NCBI GenBank assembly: GCA_032191485.1
Contig: JAVDOI010000136.1
Location: 120,001-184,000, forward strand
Direction of reading: 5' to 3'
Source of the DNA: Leptoclinus maculatus
Lineage: Eukaryota; Chordata; Actinopteri; Perciformes; Stichaeidae
DNA length: 64,000 nucleotides
Shown: piece by piece, positions 12,606-24,171 of the stretch
How positions within the stretch are numbered: the first letter of the stretch is position 1
Layout: every line of letters begins with the position of its first letter
The notes under the pieces: generated by a model
Seen by the model: only the letters and a program-made list of their open reading frames with translations
Told to the model about the DNA's origin: nothing
The model's database searches: none
Position numbers and translations under genes: made by a program

Positions 12606-15600
12606 CCTGCTAGATGTGAACTGGGGTTCGTCCACTCAGGCTCTGATCTACAACCAGGCTCTGACTCACTGTGTGAACCTCACCGGCGTCGAGGACCACG
12701 TCAAAAACTTCAGGTCAGCTCGAGGGGTTAGATCTGGGCTCCTTATTATCATACTGCACGATATTATCTCGATAATCATTAAATATGCTTCAAACTCTGG
12801 CACGTAAACACGCCGGAATCACTTTACCTTACATTGTGTTAATAAATATGCATCACATCTTTTTTAGTAAAAAACAAATTCACAAACAATCTTAAATAAT
12901 GTCGTCATGAATCATAAGGTCCCGCTGCATGAAGAAAGGGAAACAAATTGCTAAATTGTAGAAAGCTCGACAGCTTTTTAAAGTTCTTAAACGTTTGGTG
13001 GAGCTAATATTAACAGATTACGTTAGCACATCATTAACTAGCGTTAGCACGTCTATGCTACGCTAGCTACTGAAGGTATTTTAACGATCGTAACAGATGA
13101 AAGAGGAACAGTGTTCTTTAATTTCATTGTCTTCTGTCTGGACCTCGAGGTTCACTTTTACGCTTCAGCTTCTATCTTTATCTTTTTAATCCTGATAAAT
13201 CCTTAATATATTTTAGATTATATTTATTAATAATGCAGTTAGTGACAGTGTGGGCTCCATGGTAACGTAACAGTGGGGGGCGGGGCTTAGCCAAGGGTCA
13301 ATTAATCCCACCACTGTCACTTTACCTTGTAATGTTTGTCTCTAAATGCTTTTGTATAGCTTTGTTTTTTTATTCTTGATTTAGTTTTATATACCCATGT
13401 TCCTCTGGGGATTAATAAAGGTTTGTCTTATTTTAATATTATAGAAAAATTATATAAACTTTCCAGAGCTTTTAAAACGGTAAAACTTTAAAAATAGATT
13501 TCACCAGAACTTCCCCCCTGTGATTTCCATCAAACACAAAACTGACAGTTTGATTTCATGATGTAAGCGTGTAAAATGTTTCCAGGCCGCAGTGTTTGGT
13601 GTTGGCTGGTTATCCGAACTCTCGTCCCGCTCTGCTTCAGCTGGTTCACTCTTTCACCAAGAACGTCGGCCTCATGGTCTGCGCCCACGTCCGGACGGTA
13701 CGTAGGGAGGAACATCGGTCCGTGTGGCGTTCAGGGACCGTCTTTACATCGCTGAGCGTCCGTCTCTCTCTTCTGTTCCAGGTGACCCGTCGGCCCAACT
13801 TGAAGGAGTTGTCTCAGGAACACGCCCGCTGTCAGCGCTGGCTCAATAAGAAACGCCTGAAGGCCTTTTACACCCACGTGTTCTCTGACAACCTGAGGCA
13901 CGGGGCGCAGTTCCTCATGCAGGTATGAACGCCTCAATGAAACTCTTTCACTTTGTTTGTTGCAGCTGCTCCACCGTGCAGAGACATTCGTGATTCCTTT
14001 TGCAACTCATACACACATTTATATATATGTATATATAACAGTCCCATCCTTGTTCTCTGGTGTTCAGGCTGTGGGTTTGGGCCGTCTGAAGCCCAACACG
14101 TTGGTCATGGGTTTCAAGAACAACTGGAGTGACGGAGACATGCGAGATGTGGAGATCTACATCAACACGATACAGTAAGGACGGATGCGTCTTCTGTTTT
14201 TGACCCAAACACAGTTGACGTGTTAGTATTTAGTGTCTGCAGACGTCTGAATGCAGCCAGAGAAGATGTTCTACGGTGGCCAACGAGGAAAAAACATTTC
14301 CATCAGGAGAATCGTGCTGCTGCTTCAGAAACGATGCAAAGACAAAAAAAAAGAATCCAAAACTAAATGTACAACTGAAACAAGCTGCAAATGAAAAAAG
14401 AGAGGAGCATGCTGCAGATACAAAAACGATGCAACGTCGAAAAACTTACAATCCACGAAAAAACGAATGCAACAGAAGAACGCTTCATATCCAGTCAACA
14501 CAACGGACGCTCTCCAGGCCTCTAGGGGAGCTCTGAGTGGAAGAGCTGGATATTCAACCCGAGAGAGAGACCAGACCAGAGAATGTTGGTCGTTTGAAGT
14601 GTTAACAAAAGTGAACAAAAGAAGCGACTCAAAAAGTGTTTTACAATATTATAAAAGAGCTACAGCTAGCTACGTCACTATGTTGAGTGCAGAATAAAGG
14701 AGAACAACTGTCTGTACCGTCGTTAAAATCAAACCAATCTAAAGGACTTATTTTCTTGGTTGGATAAACAGACATCGTTCCCGTGAAACACATTTCAGGA
14801 CAGTAAAGTTTGATGTTCTGTGTTCCAGCGACGCCTTCGACCTGCAGTTTGGAGTGGTGATCCTTCGTCTGCAGGACGGACTGGATGTCTCTCACATCCA
14901 GGGACAAGGTACAGCTGTCTTCCTCATGCATGTCTGTCCGTCTGTCCAGCATGCTGATGGACGTCTCTGTCTCTGTCTCCTGTTTGTCCCTGCAGACGAA
15001 ATCCTGTCGTCCCAGGAGAAGCCCCCGGCTGGCGGTCAGGAGGTGGTGGTCTCTGTCATTCTGACCAAAGACTCCGACTCTGACTCCTGTCTTTCAAAAA
15101 CCACCAGCAACCAGAGCAGCCCGCTCATCATGAGAGGTGAAATCACCAAGAATGATAAAACACGTTCTGTTGTTTCTAACTGTTTGCTGTTCTGTTATAA
15201 ATAAGTCTGTTATGGGATGTGGTGCTTATGTAATCCTGGATAAATAAAGGTGAATTAAAATGTCATGTGATTATGATGTCATGTGATTATCATGTCATGT
15301 GATTCTCATGTCATGTGATTATGATGTCATGTGATTATGATGTCATGTGATTATCATGTCATGTGATTATCATGTCATGTGATTCTCATGTCATGTGATT
15401 ATGATGTCATGTGATTATCATGTCATGTGATTATGATGTCATGTGATTCTCATGTCATGTGATTATGATGTCATGTGATTATGATGTCATGTGATTATCA
15501 TGTCATGTGATTATCATGTCATGTGATTATCATGTCATGTGATTCTCATGTCATGTGATTATGATGTCATGTGATTATCATGTCATGTGATTATGATGTC

Positions 15601-18349
15601 ATGTGATTCTCATGTCATGTGATTATGATGTCATGTGATTATCATGTCATGTGATTATCATGTCATGTGATTCTCATGTCATGTGATTATCATGTCATGT
15701 GATTATGATGTCATGTGATTCTCATGTCATGTGATTATGATGTCATGTGATTATGATGTCATGTGATTCTCATGTCATGTGATTATGATGTCATGTGATT
15801 ATCATGTCATGTGATTATGATGTCATGTGATTCTCATGTCATGTGATTATGATGTCATGTGATTATGATGTCATGTGATTCTCATGTCATGTGATTATGA
15901 TGTCATGTGATTATGATGTCATGTGATTATGATGTCATGTGATTCTCATGTCATGTGATTATGATGTCATGTGATTATGATGTCATGTGATTCTCATGTC
16001 ATGTGATTATGATGTCATGTGATTATGATGTCATGTGATTATGATGTCATGTGATTATGATGTCATGTGATTATCCTGTTATGTGATTCTCATGTCATGT
16101 GATTCTCATGTCATGTGATTCTCATGTCATGTGATTATGATGTCATGTGATTCTCATGTCGTGTGATCTCCAGCTACAGAGACCAAGTCTCCTCTGAGTC
16201 TGGCCGACCAGCGTCTGCTGGAGACCAGCCAGCAGTTCAAGAGGAAACAGGGCAAAGGAACCATCGACGTCTGGTGGCTGTTTGATGATGGAGGCCAGTT
16301 TGGTTTATTTATTTTAAAAAAAGGATTTCAATGAATGATATTAACGAACGTTAGAATATAAGAGAGTACATCACAGCAGCCTGAAGGTTCCTGAACAGTT
16401 CCTCCAGAGAGCAGAGGGATGAGTGTGTGTTTGTGTCTGCAGGTCTGACTCTGCTGATCCCCTTCCTGCTGACCAACAGGAGCAAATGGGGCGACTGCAG
16501 GATCCGCGTCTTCATCGGCGGGAAGATCAACCGCATCGACCACGACCGCCGAGCGTGAGTCCAATGAGCCGTCACCGTGTGTGCTCTTCACACACACAGA
16601 GCATTCTGTAGGATGATCAATGTGTGTGTGTGTGTCCCATCAGCATGGCCACGCTGCTCAGCAGGTTCAGGATCGACTACTCTGACATCCACGTCCTCGG
16701 AGACATCAACACCAAACCCAAGAAACACAAGTACGATTTATTTTGGCGTACTTAATCTGTCTGTAAAGTGCAACAGAAGGCCGGTATCACTGACAGACAG
16801 CTGCTAACGTTCTGTGTGCTTGTGCAGCAAGCTGAGCTTCAAGGAGCTCATCGAGCCGTACAGGCTGAAGGAGGACGACATGGAGCAGGAGGCTGCAGAG
16901 AGGCTGAAGGCCCAGGAGCCCTGGAGGATCACCGACAACGAGCTGGAGCTCTACAGGGCCAAGGTCCGACCCCCCCCCCCCCCCCCCCCCCACACACACA
17001 CACATCAACTCTGACCAATCACGTCGCTCCGCCGTGACGTTACAACCTGTTGTCTTTGACTTTCAGAACAACCGTCAGATCCGACTGAACGAGCTGCTGA
17101 AGGAACACTCGAGCGCGGCGAAGCTCATCGTCATGTAAGAACCTCCAGGAGAGTTCGTCTGCTTCATTATCAGCGTCAGACGTCTGCTTCACGTCTTCAT
17201 GGAGAACAAATCAAACTCTCACATTCACATTCTCTGTTTCAGTCAAATACTAACAGCTCTGTGAAGCTCCTGCGTTGAAAATGTTCCTTCTGTATATGAA
17301 CGTATGATCAGGGAAATGTAGTTTACGTATTAAAACTGTGACTATTACACTATTACATATGCTATACTTAGATTATTATTACAGGATTTTACTGTTCCAG
17401 GTGGTTGAGGTATAGAAGCCCATTTCCACCAATGTGAGGGAAAAAAAAGTTTTTATGATGAGAAAGTTTCTCAAGTTAATGAGACATTGTTTAGAGAAAG
17501 TCTCTCATCATTTTGAGATACTTAGTCTTTATTTTCAGAAAGATTCACGTTGTTTTGAGATTTTAAGTCATTATTTTGAGAATATTTCTCATTATTTTGA
17601 GAATATTTCTCATTATTTTGAGATTTTAAGTCATTATTTTGAGAATATTTCTCGTTATTTTGAGAATATTTCTCGTTATTTTGAGAATATTTCTCATTAT
17701 TTTGAGAATATTTCTCATTATTTTGAGATTTTAAGTCATTATTTTGAGAATATTTCTCATTATTTTGAGAATATTTCTCATTATTTTGAGAATATTTCTC
17801 ATTATTTTGAGAATATTTCTCATTATTTTGAGAATATTTCTCATTATTTTGAGAATATTTCTCATTATTTTGAGATTTTAAGTCATTATTTTGAGAATAT
17901 TTCTCATTATTTTTGAGAATATTTCTCGTTATTTTGAGAATATTTCTCATTATTTTGAGAATATTTCTCATTATTTTGAGAATATTTCTCATTATTTTGA
18001 GATTTTAAGTCATTATTTTGAGAATATTTCTCATTATTTTGAGAATATTTCTCATTATTTTGAGAATATTTCTCATTATTTTGAGAATATTTCTCATTAT
18101 TTTGCGATTTTAAGTCATTATTTTGAGATTTAAGTCATATTTTGAGACACTAAGTCATCATTTTGATCAGGTTTCATTGATTAACTGCGTATCGTATGTC
18201 CTGTGGTCCCTCTCAGGAGCATGCCTCTGGCCAGGAAGGGCACGGTGTCCAGCGCCCTCTACATGTGCTGGCTGGAGACTCTGTCCAAAGACGCCCCCCC
18301 CCTGCTGCTGGTCCGAGGAAACCACCAGAGTGTCCTCACCTTCTACTCC

Positions 18350-18352
<3 letters not shown>
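2885..18352 (+). CDS. slc12a2: Na-K-2Cl cotransporter 1 (NKCC1, solute carrier 12 member 2)
   Basis: Electroneutral Na+/K+/2Cl- importer of the plasma membrane (SLC12 family). Coding exons: 2885-3313, 5064-5189, 5311-5386, 5709-5804, 6522-6661, 6766-6876, 7164-7272, 7354-7481, 7972-8056, 8361-8509, 10197-10304, 10985-11108, 11209-11310, 11646-11801, 12614-12713, 13586-13697, 13782-13922, 14068-14174, 14829-14908, 14996-15136, 16174-16293, 16443-16554, 16644-16730, 16828-16963, 17067-17134, 18217-18352. Total 1092 aa; human NKCC1 is longer, mainly in its N-terminus. The N-terminus carries two RFxV kinase-docking motifs (residues 14-17 and 43-46) and the regulatory NTYYMRTFGHNT segment (about 97-108). 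A permease core, an extracellular loop with NDT/NCT glycosylation sites in exon 10, and an SLC12 C-terminal domain ending LLVRGNHQSVLTFYS follow. SRFQVD, DPFEDG-ANGEE and the ITDNELELY region favour NKCC1 over NKCC2. All junctions are GT-AG except intron 21, which appears to use GC. Candidate ATTAAA signals lie at 18444 and 18626 and an AATAAA at 18873. Confidence 0.96.
3314..5063 (+). other. slc12a2 intron 1
   Basis: The first intron, 1750 bases, starts gtaaac and ends ttgtcag. It holds a short (CA)n tract at about 4169-4202 and AT-rich sequence. No conserved element or further exon was recognised. Confidence 0.7.
8891..9208. repeat. (TG)n and (CA)n tracts in slc12a2 intron 10
   Basis: A (TG)n tract with CG interruptions at about 8894-8946 is followed, after ~100 bases, by an interrupted (CA)n tract at about 9054-9208. 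On the transcript these are complementary, so the intron could form a long UG/CA duplex. Apparent open frames are repeat artefacts. Confidence 0.85.
10119..10189 (+). repeat. (TG)n tract at the slc12a2 exon 11 acceptor
   Basis: About 35 TG units end at 10189, and after TGTCCAG exon 11 begins at 10197. The tract stands where the polypyrimidine tract is normally found. See the finding on splice-site UG tracts. Confidence 0.92.
10451..10502. repeat. near-perfect inverted repeat (hairpin) in slc12a2 intron 11
   Basis: Arms of 23 bases (10451-10473 and 10480-10502) are reverse complements with one mismatch, around a 6-base loop. No flanking target duplication was evident. The stem is shorter than a typical microRNA precursor. 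Confidence 0.8.
12014..12313 (+). mobile_element. dispersed ~300-bp repeat, copy A
   Basis: Lies in slc12a2 intron 14. It starts TGCATTCTCTCTAGTG and ends GTCACTCCTCCTCAG. It is nearly identical over ~300 bases to three other places in the window (26577-26957, 32337-32740, 43012-43562). It has no coding capacity, so it is a non-autonomous element or SINE-like repeat of unassigned family. A related stretch continues upstream to about 11870. Confidence 0.85.
12565..12602 (+). repeat. (TG)n tract upstream of slc12a2 exon 15 acceptor
   Basis: About 19 TG units end 11 bases before exon 15 (12614), separated only by TTTCCTGCTAG. Confidence 0.9.
15261..16168 (+). repeat. 16-bp minisatellite in slc12a2 intron 20
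   Basis: About 57 tandem copies of ATGATGTCATGTGATT, with ATG/CTC/ATC variants in the first half, fill almost the whole intron between exon 20 (ends 15136) and exon 21 (starts 16174). The last degenerate unit supplies the sequence just before the CTCCAG acceptor. Every unit keeps TCATGTGA. Confidence 0.97.
17506..18160 (+). repeat. 21-bp AT-rich minisatellite in slc12a2 intron 25
   Basis: About 31 copies of a 21-base unit of the type GAGAATATTTCTCATTATTT(T), with a recurring variant containing GATTTTAAGTC. The period is a multiple of three and the unit lacks stops in one frame on each strand, giving apparent peptides with an NISHYFE repeat. These lie between exons 25 and 26 and are not genes. 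Confidence 0.97.
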
Positions 18353-18392
<40 letters not shown>

Positions 18393-18928
18393 TCTGATCT
18401 GATTCTGTGTTTCTATCCGGCTTCATTTGAGTCTCATTAACAAATTAAACATTTAAATGTCTGTTTCTTTTATCTCCAACAATAACCGGCTGTATATTAT
18501 TGTGAACTTCAGTAAATATTAACTTATTTTATTGTTTATTTCTTTTGAATGTTTGCTGGTATTCAGGTGACTATGAAGTGGTCGAGTAGCAACACGAACT
18601 GTAACGTTATTTTGTACATTATTTTATTAAAATATTAACGAAACCGCATGTTTCTGTCACGTCTGCTTCAAGTCCACTTTTTATGGAATTATTCGTGGAC
18701 CCCAAAATGTTCAAAAGAAACTGATATCAAAGTAGTTTGACCCCAGATAATAAAGTAATGAAGTACATTTACTACAGTTATGAGGTACTTTACTTGACTA
18801 TTTCTATTTATGCTACTTTATACTTTATATTTACTTCACTACATTTATCTGACAGCTTTAGTTACTTTTCACAATAAATAATGATGCTTTATGAACTACA
18901 GTTTACATTATGAAGTCATTAAAATGAG

Positions 18929-18970
<42 letters not shown>

Positions 18971-18975
18971 GTGTG

Positions 18976-19061
<86 letters not shown>

Positions 19062-20615
19062 GAGGAAGCCTGCAGGCTGCGTTCAAAAACAGCATTGACA
19101 GCAGGAAGCAGAAAAAGTGCTGCTAAGCCAGTGCAAAGTGCAAAATGTGCTGCATTCAGAGGCTCCTTGGACAATGCATCATCTTCACCCAAAAATGTAT
19201 GATGGACAGTTTGACCGTTAAAAAAACAAATGTAGAACTAATTTTAATAACACAATAAACATTAAAAAGTGAATAAATATGTGATGAATCCACGTTAATA
19301 CATATATATATATATATAACATCTCCAATGACTAACAACATCAGTAAAACATCTACAGGAAGGAAAGAGGCTGACGATGAATAAAACAAGACTACAAGTT
19401 AAAAATAACAAAAACAAACAAATTCATAGCTGACACCTTCCCTGACTTTATGGCAGTTTTGCAAAAATAAAACACGAAAAAGTTTCATATTATTGCAGCT
19501 AACTCTCAGAAATTCGACGGTTTCAGGGGATCTTGAAGGCATCGCGGTTGTAAACTGCGTCGCTGTTGCTCTTGAACGCAGCTCGTCACCTTTTATTCAA
19601 CACAACAGACACACACTGACAAAGACACACACTGCCTCCCGACGGAAGAGAAACACGAGCAGAGCTGCACCCCGAGGTGACACATTTTATACATTTCATT
19701 ATTATTATTATTATCATTTAAACGTTTATGTTGCGTTCTGACCGCAGTCACGAACAAAAACGGTGAAGTCATTTCCAGGAAATAGACGGAGCCCGAGAGT
19801 CTCCGTTTAACCTGTATACAGATACACTCTGACGTCACTTTGATTTCCAGCTGTGACATAATAAATAACAGTCCTCACGTGTAACAGTCCCAACGCTGCA
19901 CATGCGTTAACTGGCTATAAACTACTCACATGTGGACCCTGAACGCACCACAGTCAATCAGGATAATATAATATCTGACTTCTGTCAGACATGTTGAGTC
20001 ATTATGGAAATATTTAAACCGAGAAACACGTGAGTTTCAAGCTGTTACATGTAAACTGCGATTTTGTAAGGCTTGTGATTTTTAGTGGGCGTAACCCAAA
20101 ATATTGATTGACAGCTGTCTGCGCCAATAAGAGGGAGGGAGACAGAGTTGCTTCAGAGTTGAGGCCAAATTCAACTGTTTGTTTCATGAGACGAGAGAAC
20201 GTGATGAGACTTATAGAAACAGGAGTGTCTCCACATCATGTCCACTCAGTTGATTGGACTCCAATCAAGGTGTAGAAACGTCTCAAAGATGATCAAGAGT
20301 AATGAGACTCGCCTTTAATTATGTAAAGGTGATATTTTAGTATTTTATTTTCATTTGCAAACATTTCTAAAATAGCTTTTATTTGTAGATTCTAAACTCC
20401 TCCAAGGTTCCTAAAAAGACCCGGATATCATTTAACGAGATGAAATAAATCATTCTGCATTGCTGCGTTTCTTTGTTCTATTATCATCAATGAAATACCT
20501 TTTTCAAATCCTACACATTTGTAGTTTCAAACACTTAAGAATGACTGAATCACACCTCCCTCCCTCCCACTGTTTCTGTCTCTGATCACGTGTTTACGGG
20601 AGGTTCACTTCCAGG
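18353..20615. other. slc12a2 3' UTR and intergenic region before nudt12
   Basis: Contains a (CA)n tract right after the stop codon (18352-18390), ATTAAA at 18444 and 18626, AATAAA at 18873, a long (TG)n tract at 18930-19056, a (TA)n run near 19301-19318 and fragments of a common dispersed repeat around 18750-18870. No exon recognised. The nudt12 promoter should lie in the last few hundred bases. Confidence 0.6.
18930..19056. repeat. (TG)n microsatellite
   Basis: About 63 TG units with two CG interruptions, in the slc12a2-nudt12 interval. Confidence 0.95.
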
Positions 20616-23600
20616 ATGACGAGCCTCCAGCTGAGTGCCCAGGAGGAGACGGTGGAGAGGTTTCTGGACGCGGCGGCCCGAGGAGACCTGATCCAGGTGT
20701 CCACGCTGCTGTCCAACGTCCCCTCGCTCATCAACCGGTCGGGACACAGCGGCTGGACGGCGCTGATGCTCGCCGCTCGCAACGGACACTACGATGTGGT
20801 GGAGGCGCTGCTGTCGCACGGGTATAGAGAGCAAAAATAAAGCAATAATACGCACGAAACGTGACTTTAATGCACCTTTAAAGTGTTTGATTTATCACTT
20901 TAAAGGTGCATTAATAGGTGTTTGGCCACTAGAGGGCAGAAGAACTCAAACTCACCACCTTGTAAAGTAAACGGGTCTTATGGTTTGTTGTGTGAATACA
21001 GTGGTGGAGGATCTTGTGTTGAAGTAAAAGTAGCAATACCACAGCGTACAAATACTCTGCTACAAGTAAAAGTCCTGCACTAAATTTTAGATTTCAGTAA
21101 AAATACAAAAGTATTGGCAAATATACAAAAAGTAAAAGTACTCATAATGCAGAGTGGCCCATTTGCAGCTGAAAAATATGTAATTTGAATGACTTTATAT
21201 ACTGCTGGTAGCTGGTGCGATAATAAACAAAGACTTTTAGGCCTTATTTCTAAATCCGTTTGTCGGACCAGTTTAATTCTAATGTTTTATTTGCTGAATT
21301 GATATGAATAGCAGTCGTTAGCATTGTGTCCCCCACAGGCCTACCTTTGGTGAGATTGCTTCTCCTAAAATCCCTTCTCTGTTTTTGATCTTTGGAGCTG
21401 CGACAAGTTCTCCGTGAACAGCTCGTCGCAGAGCGCCTACGATATCGCCAAGTTCTGGGGCCACCGACACGTCTCCAACCTGCTGGGCCGGACGGACGAC
21501 GGCTGCCAGCGCATCCTGCCGGGCTCCGACCTCCGCCAACGGGAGAACTACTTCAGCAGAGAGACGCTGGACCGGCTGAGTGCCAAGAGGACCGACAAGG
21601 TCTGGTTGGAGGACAGACGGAGCGACCCGGACACGGTCTACCTCCTGTTCTCCAACCTCAGCCCCATGGTCAGCAGCCCCCGGGGGGACGACAGCGCCGG
21701 GGTACGAATGCATACTGATGTGTCATTTAAAATCTTTTTTTTTAGCTTGAACCAGATTCTGTTAAAAACATTAAACTGTGAGCTCCTCAGCGCAACTATG
21801 AAGTCATGATTGATTCATCTGAGACCAACAGTCATGTGAGAAAAATGTCGTAAAACTTTGATTGAACTTCAGGCTGCTGAACACACAGCAGAGCGGAGCG
21901 GAGAGGCTATAGTGTATATAGCATGTAGAGCGTTTGAAACAGTGGTAACACTTATGTGTTGTACTACAGAAAAGACATTTTGAGTTCTCTCTACTTCTCT
22001 AATTGTTCTGTTTCTGTAGAGGAGCAGGACTTTTAAATTGCAGTGAAAAACAAAGCCATAGAGAGAAAAACAACGCCGCGAAACTGCTTTGAGTTCAGAG
22101 GTTTGAGAGATGAGTGAACCCAAATACACACAAACATAAATCACAATACTTATACCAACATTCTTATCACGAGGTCCACTTATTAGTTTTTTCCACAGCT
22201 TTCAGCCATAGGTCAAGTTTTTCAAAGGGATTGTTTATAACAGTAGAGTGCCACATCGTCTGCGTAGAGGAGGAGACTTGTATTCGTATTAAATGAAAAA
22301 CAAAAGTTTGAAATCAAATTTGGAAGCAAAAAAAATTTAAGATACTGGTAGCATCCACTGTTTCAAATGCCTTGGACAGGTCCGGCCTGGATTCCCCCAT
22401 ATTTAAGTTTTCGTTCTTTGAGTGGTATATTGTTGGTCAGTCTGACTTTTTCACATCAGACATTCAAGTCGTTTTCTAATGCTTGTCATTGTAACTCTTA
22501 ACAGGCTGAGACCAAGCTGTGTCGGTTAAGATACGAGGCAGTGAAAGACCTTCTCCAGAAACCTGCCACTGTGCTCATCTTCCTGGGAGTGGAGAAGAGG
22601 AAAAAACCCTCCTCTTCCTCCTCTCAGACAGTGGATGGTGTCCAGGAACCTCCCGCCTGGTTTGCCATCAACACCGATGAGGACGCTGCCGAACTTCTTA
22701 AACGCTGCCGAGAAAAGAACTGCTGCTTCCCAAAGACGCCCAACAGGGACCTGCTGAAGCTCAGCGAGGAAGAGGCCGGTGAGGAGGATGCATCGTCGCT
22801 CTCGATTTCATATGACTACTCCCATGTTTGATTAAATATCCTAAAATCACGTCTCTTTGTCCTGCAGGAGTTGTGGCTCAGGCTCGGTCGGTGTTGGCCT
22901 GGCACAGCCGCTACAGCTTCTGTCCCACGTGTGGCAGCAGCACCGGGCTGGAGGAGGGAGGATACAAGAGGAGCTGCCTGAACTCCGACTGCAGGAGCCT
23001 GAAGGGGGTTCACAACACCTGCTATCCACGAGTCGGTACGGAGCTCCAAAAACCTTCCTCACCGCTCTGCTTTTGATCAATGCTATCAATAAAGAGGGGT
23101 GAATCCCCCGAAGGATTGCCTAAATGTGCACGAATAAGACAAAAAGAAAATGGTGAAATCCACCCTAAAAATGTATTTATACTCGCTGTAGTGAAGCCAG
23201 CGTGATGTTTTGGACGGATGTCAAATCTGAGAACGTTTTACAGACCGTATGTATGTATTATAAATGTTATATCAACGTTAAAAACTGCTGCTAGAACAGA
23301 CTTTACTTCATATCTTTGTGGATGTGTGTCTTCAGACCCAGTGGTCATCATGCTGGTGATCCACCCTGATGGAAACCAGTGTTTACTGGGAAGGAAGAAG
23401 ATCTTTCCAGTCGGCATGTTCTCCTGTCTGGCCGGATTCATAGAGCCTGGTAACCCCCCCCCCCCCACACACACACACACACACACATTACATTGACTAA
23501 CCAGTGCCTGAACCCGGAGCTCCTCCTTCTCCTGCAGGGGAGACGATGGAGGAGGCGGTGAGGAGGGAGGTGGAGGAGGAGAGCGGGGTGAAGGTCGGGC

Positions 23601-24171
23601 CGGTCCAGTACGTCTCCTGCCAGCCGTGGCCGATGCCCTCCAACCTCATGATCGGCTGCCTCGCTGTCGCCATGTCGACCGGCATCAAAGTGGACGAAGA
23701 CGAGATCGAGGAAGCTCGGTGGTTCTCGCGGCAACAGGTACAAACAATAGAAACTAATACAGAAAATAATTATCATTAGAGTAATAAGATATTGGTGGAA
23801 TACATAATACATATTGTATAATTTTAAAAGCAAAATGCTGATTCTAACGTACACTGATCACATTAAACAAAAGATAAAACTATGATATGAGCAAGAAAAG
23901 TCATAATAAAAACAATGAAAATGGAACAAAATCACAGAAAATAAATTGAGCAAAATGTGTAGATTGAAAATAAATATTTTAGATAATTTAGAGAAAGTTC
24001 AGAGACATAAGTAATAAATAAAACCATGCTGAGTGTTTAAATCTAACTCGTCTTTCTCTCGAGGTAATCGACTCGTTCAGAGGAACCCGTCCAGCCTTCA
24101 CCGTCCCCCCCACACAGACCATCGCCCACCAGCTCATCAGACACTGGATCGGCATGAACTCCAACCTCTGA
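20616..24171 (+). CDS. nudt12: NUDT12, peroxisomal NADH pyrophosphatase / NAD-cap decapping hydrolase
   Basis: Nudix hydrolase that in known homologues cleaves NADH and removes NAD caps from RNA. Coding exons: 20616-20821, 21398-21701, 22505-22778, 22868-23035, 23336-23449, 23538-23737, 24064-24171. The total of 457 aa is close to the 462 of human. Visible parts: N-terminal ankyrin-like helices (SGWTALMLAARNGHYDVVEALL, near residues 47-67), a zinc ribbon with C280, C283, C298 and C303, and a complete Nudix box spanning residues 351-373 (G351, E357, R365, E366, E369, E370, G372). The QPWPMPSNLMIG segment typical of NADH pyrophosphatases follows. The protein ends in SNL, a PTS1-like tail (human ends PNL). 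AATAAA at 24813-24818 is a good poly(A) signal candidate. The ATG chosen opens the ankyrin frame and is followed by no competing start. Confidence 0.95.
21005..21190 (+). mobile_element. dispersed teleost repeat fragment in nudt12 intron 1
   Basis: Starts GGAGGATCTTGTGTTGAAGT and contains AATACTCTGCTACAAGTAAA followed by AGTCCTGCA. The reverse complement of about 34240-34380 carries closely similar sequence. Family not assigned. Confidence 0.65.

Noticed and set aside
15261..16168. CRISPR-like array because of regular 16-bp repeats
   Set aside because: Repeats are directly contiguous without unique spacers, in an intron of a vertebrate gene.
17434..17992. Open frames on both strands with NISHYFE and NNEKYSQ repeats
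   Set aside because: These are the 21-bp intronic array of slc12a2, not coding.
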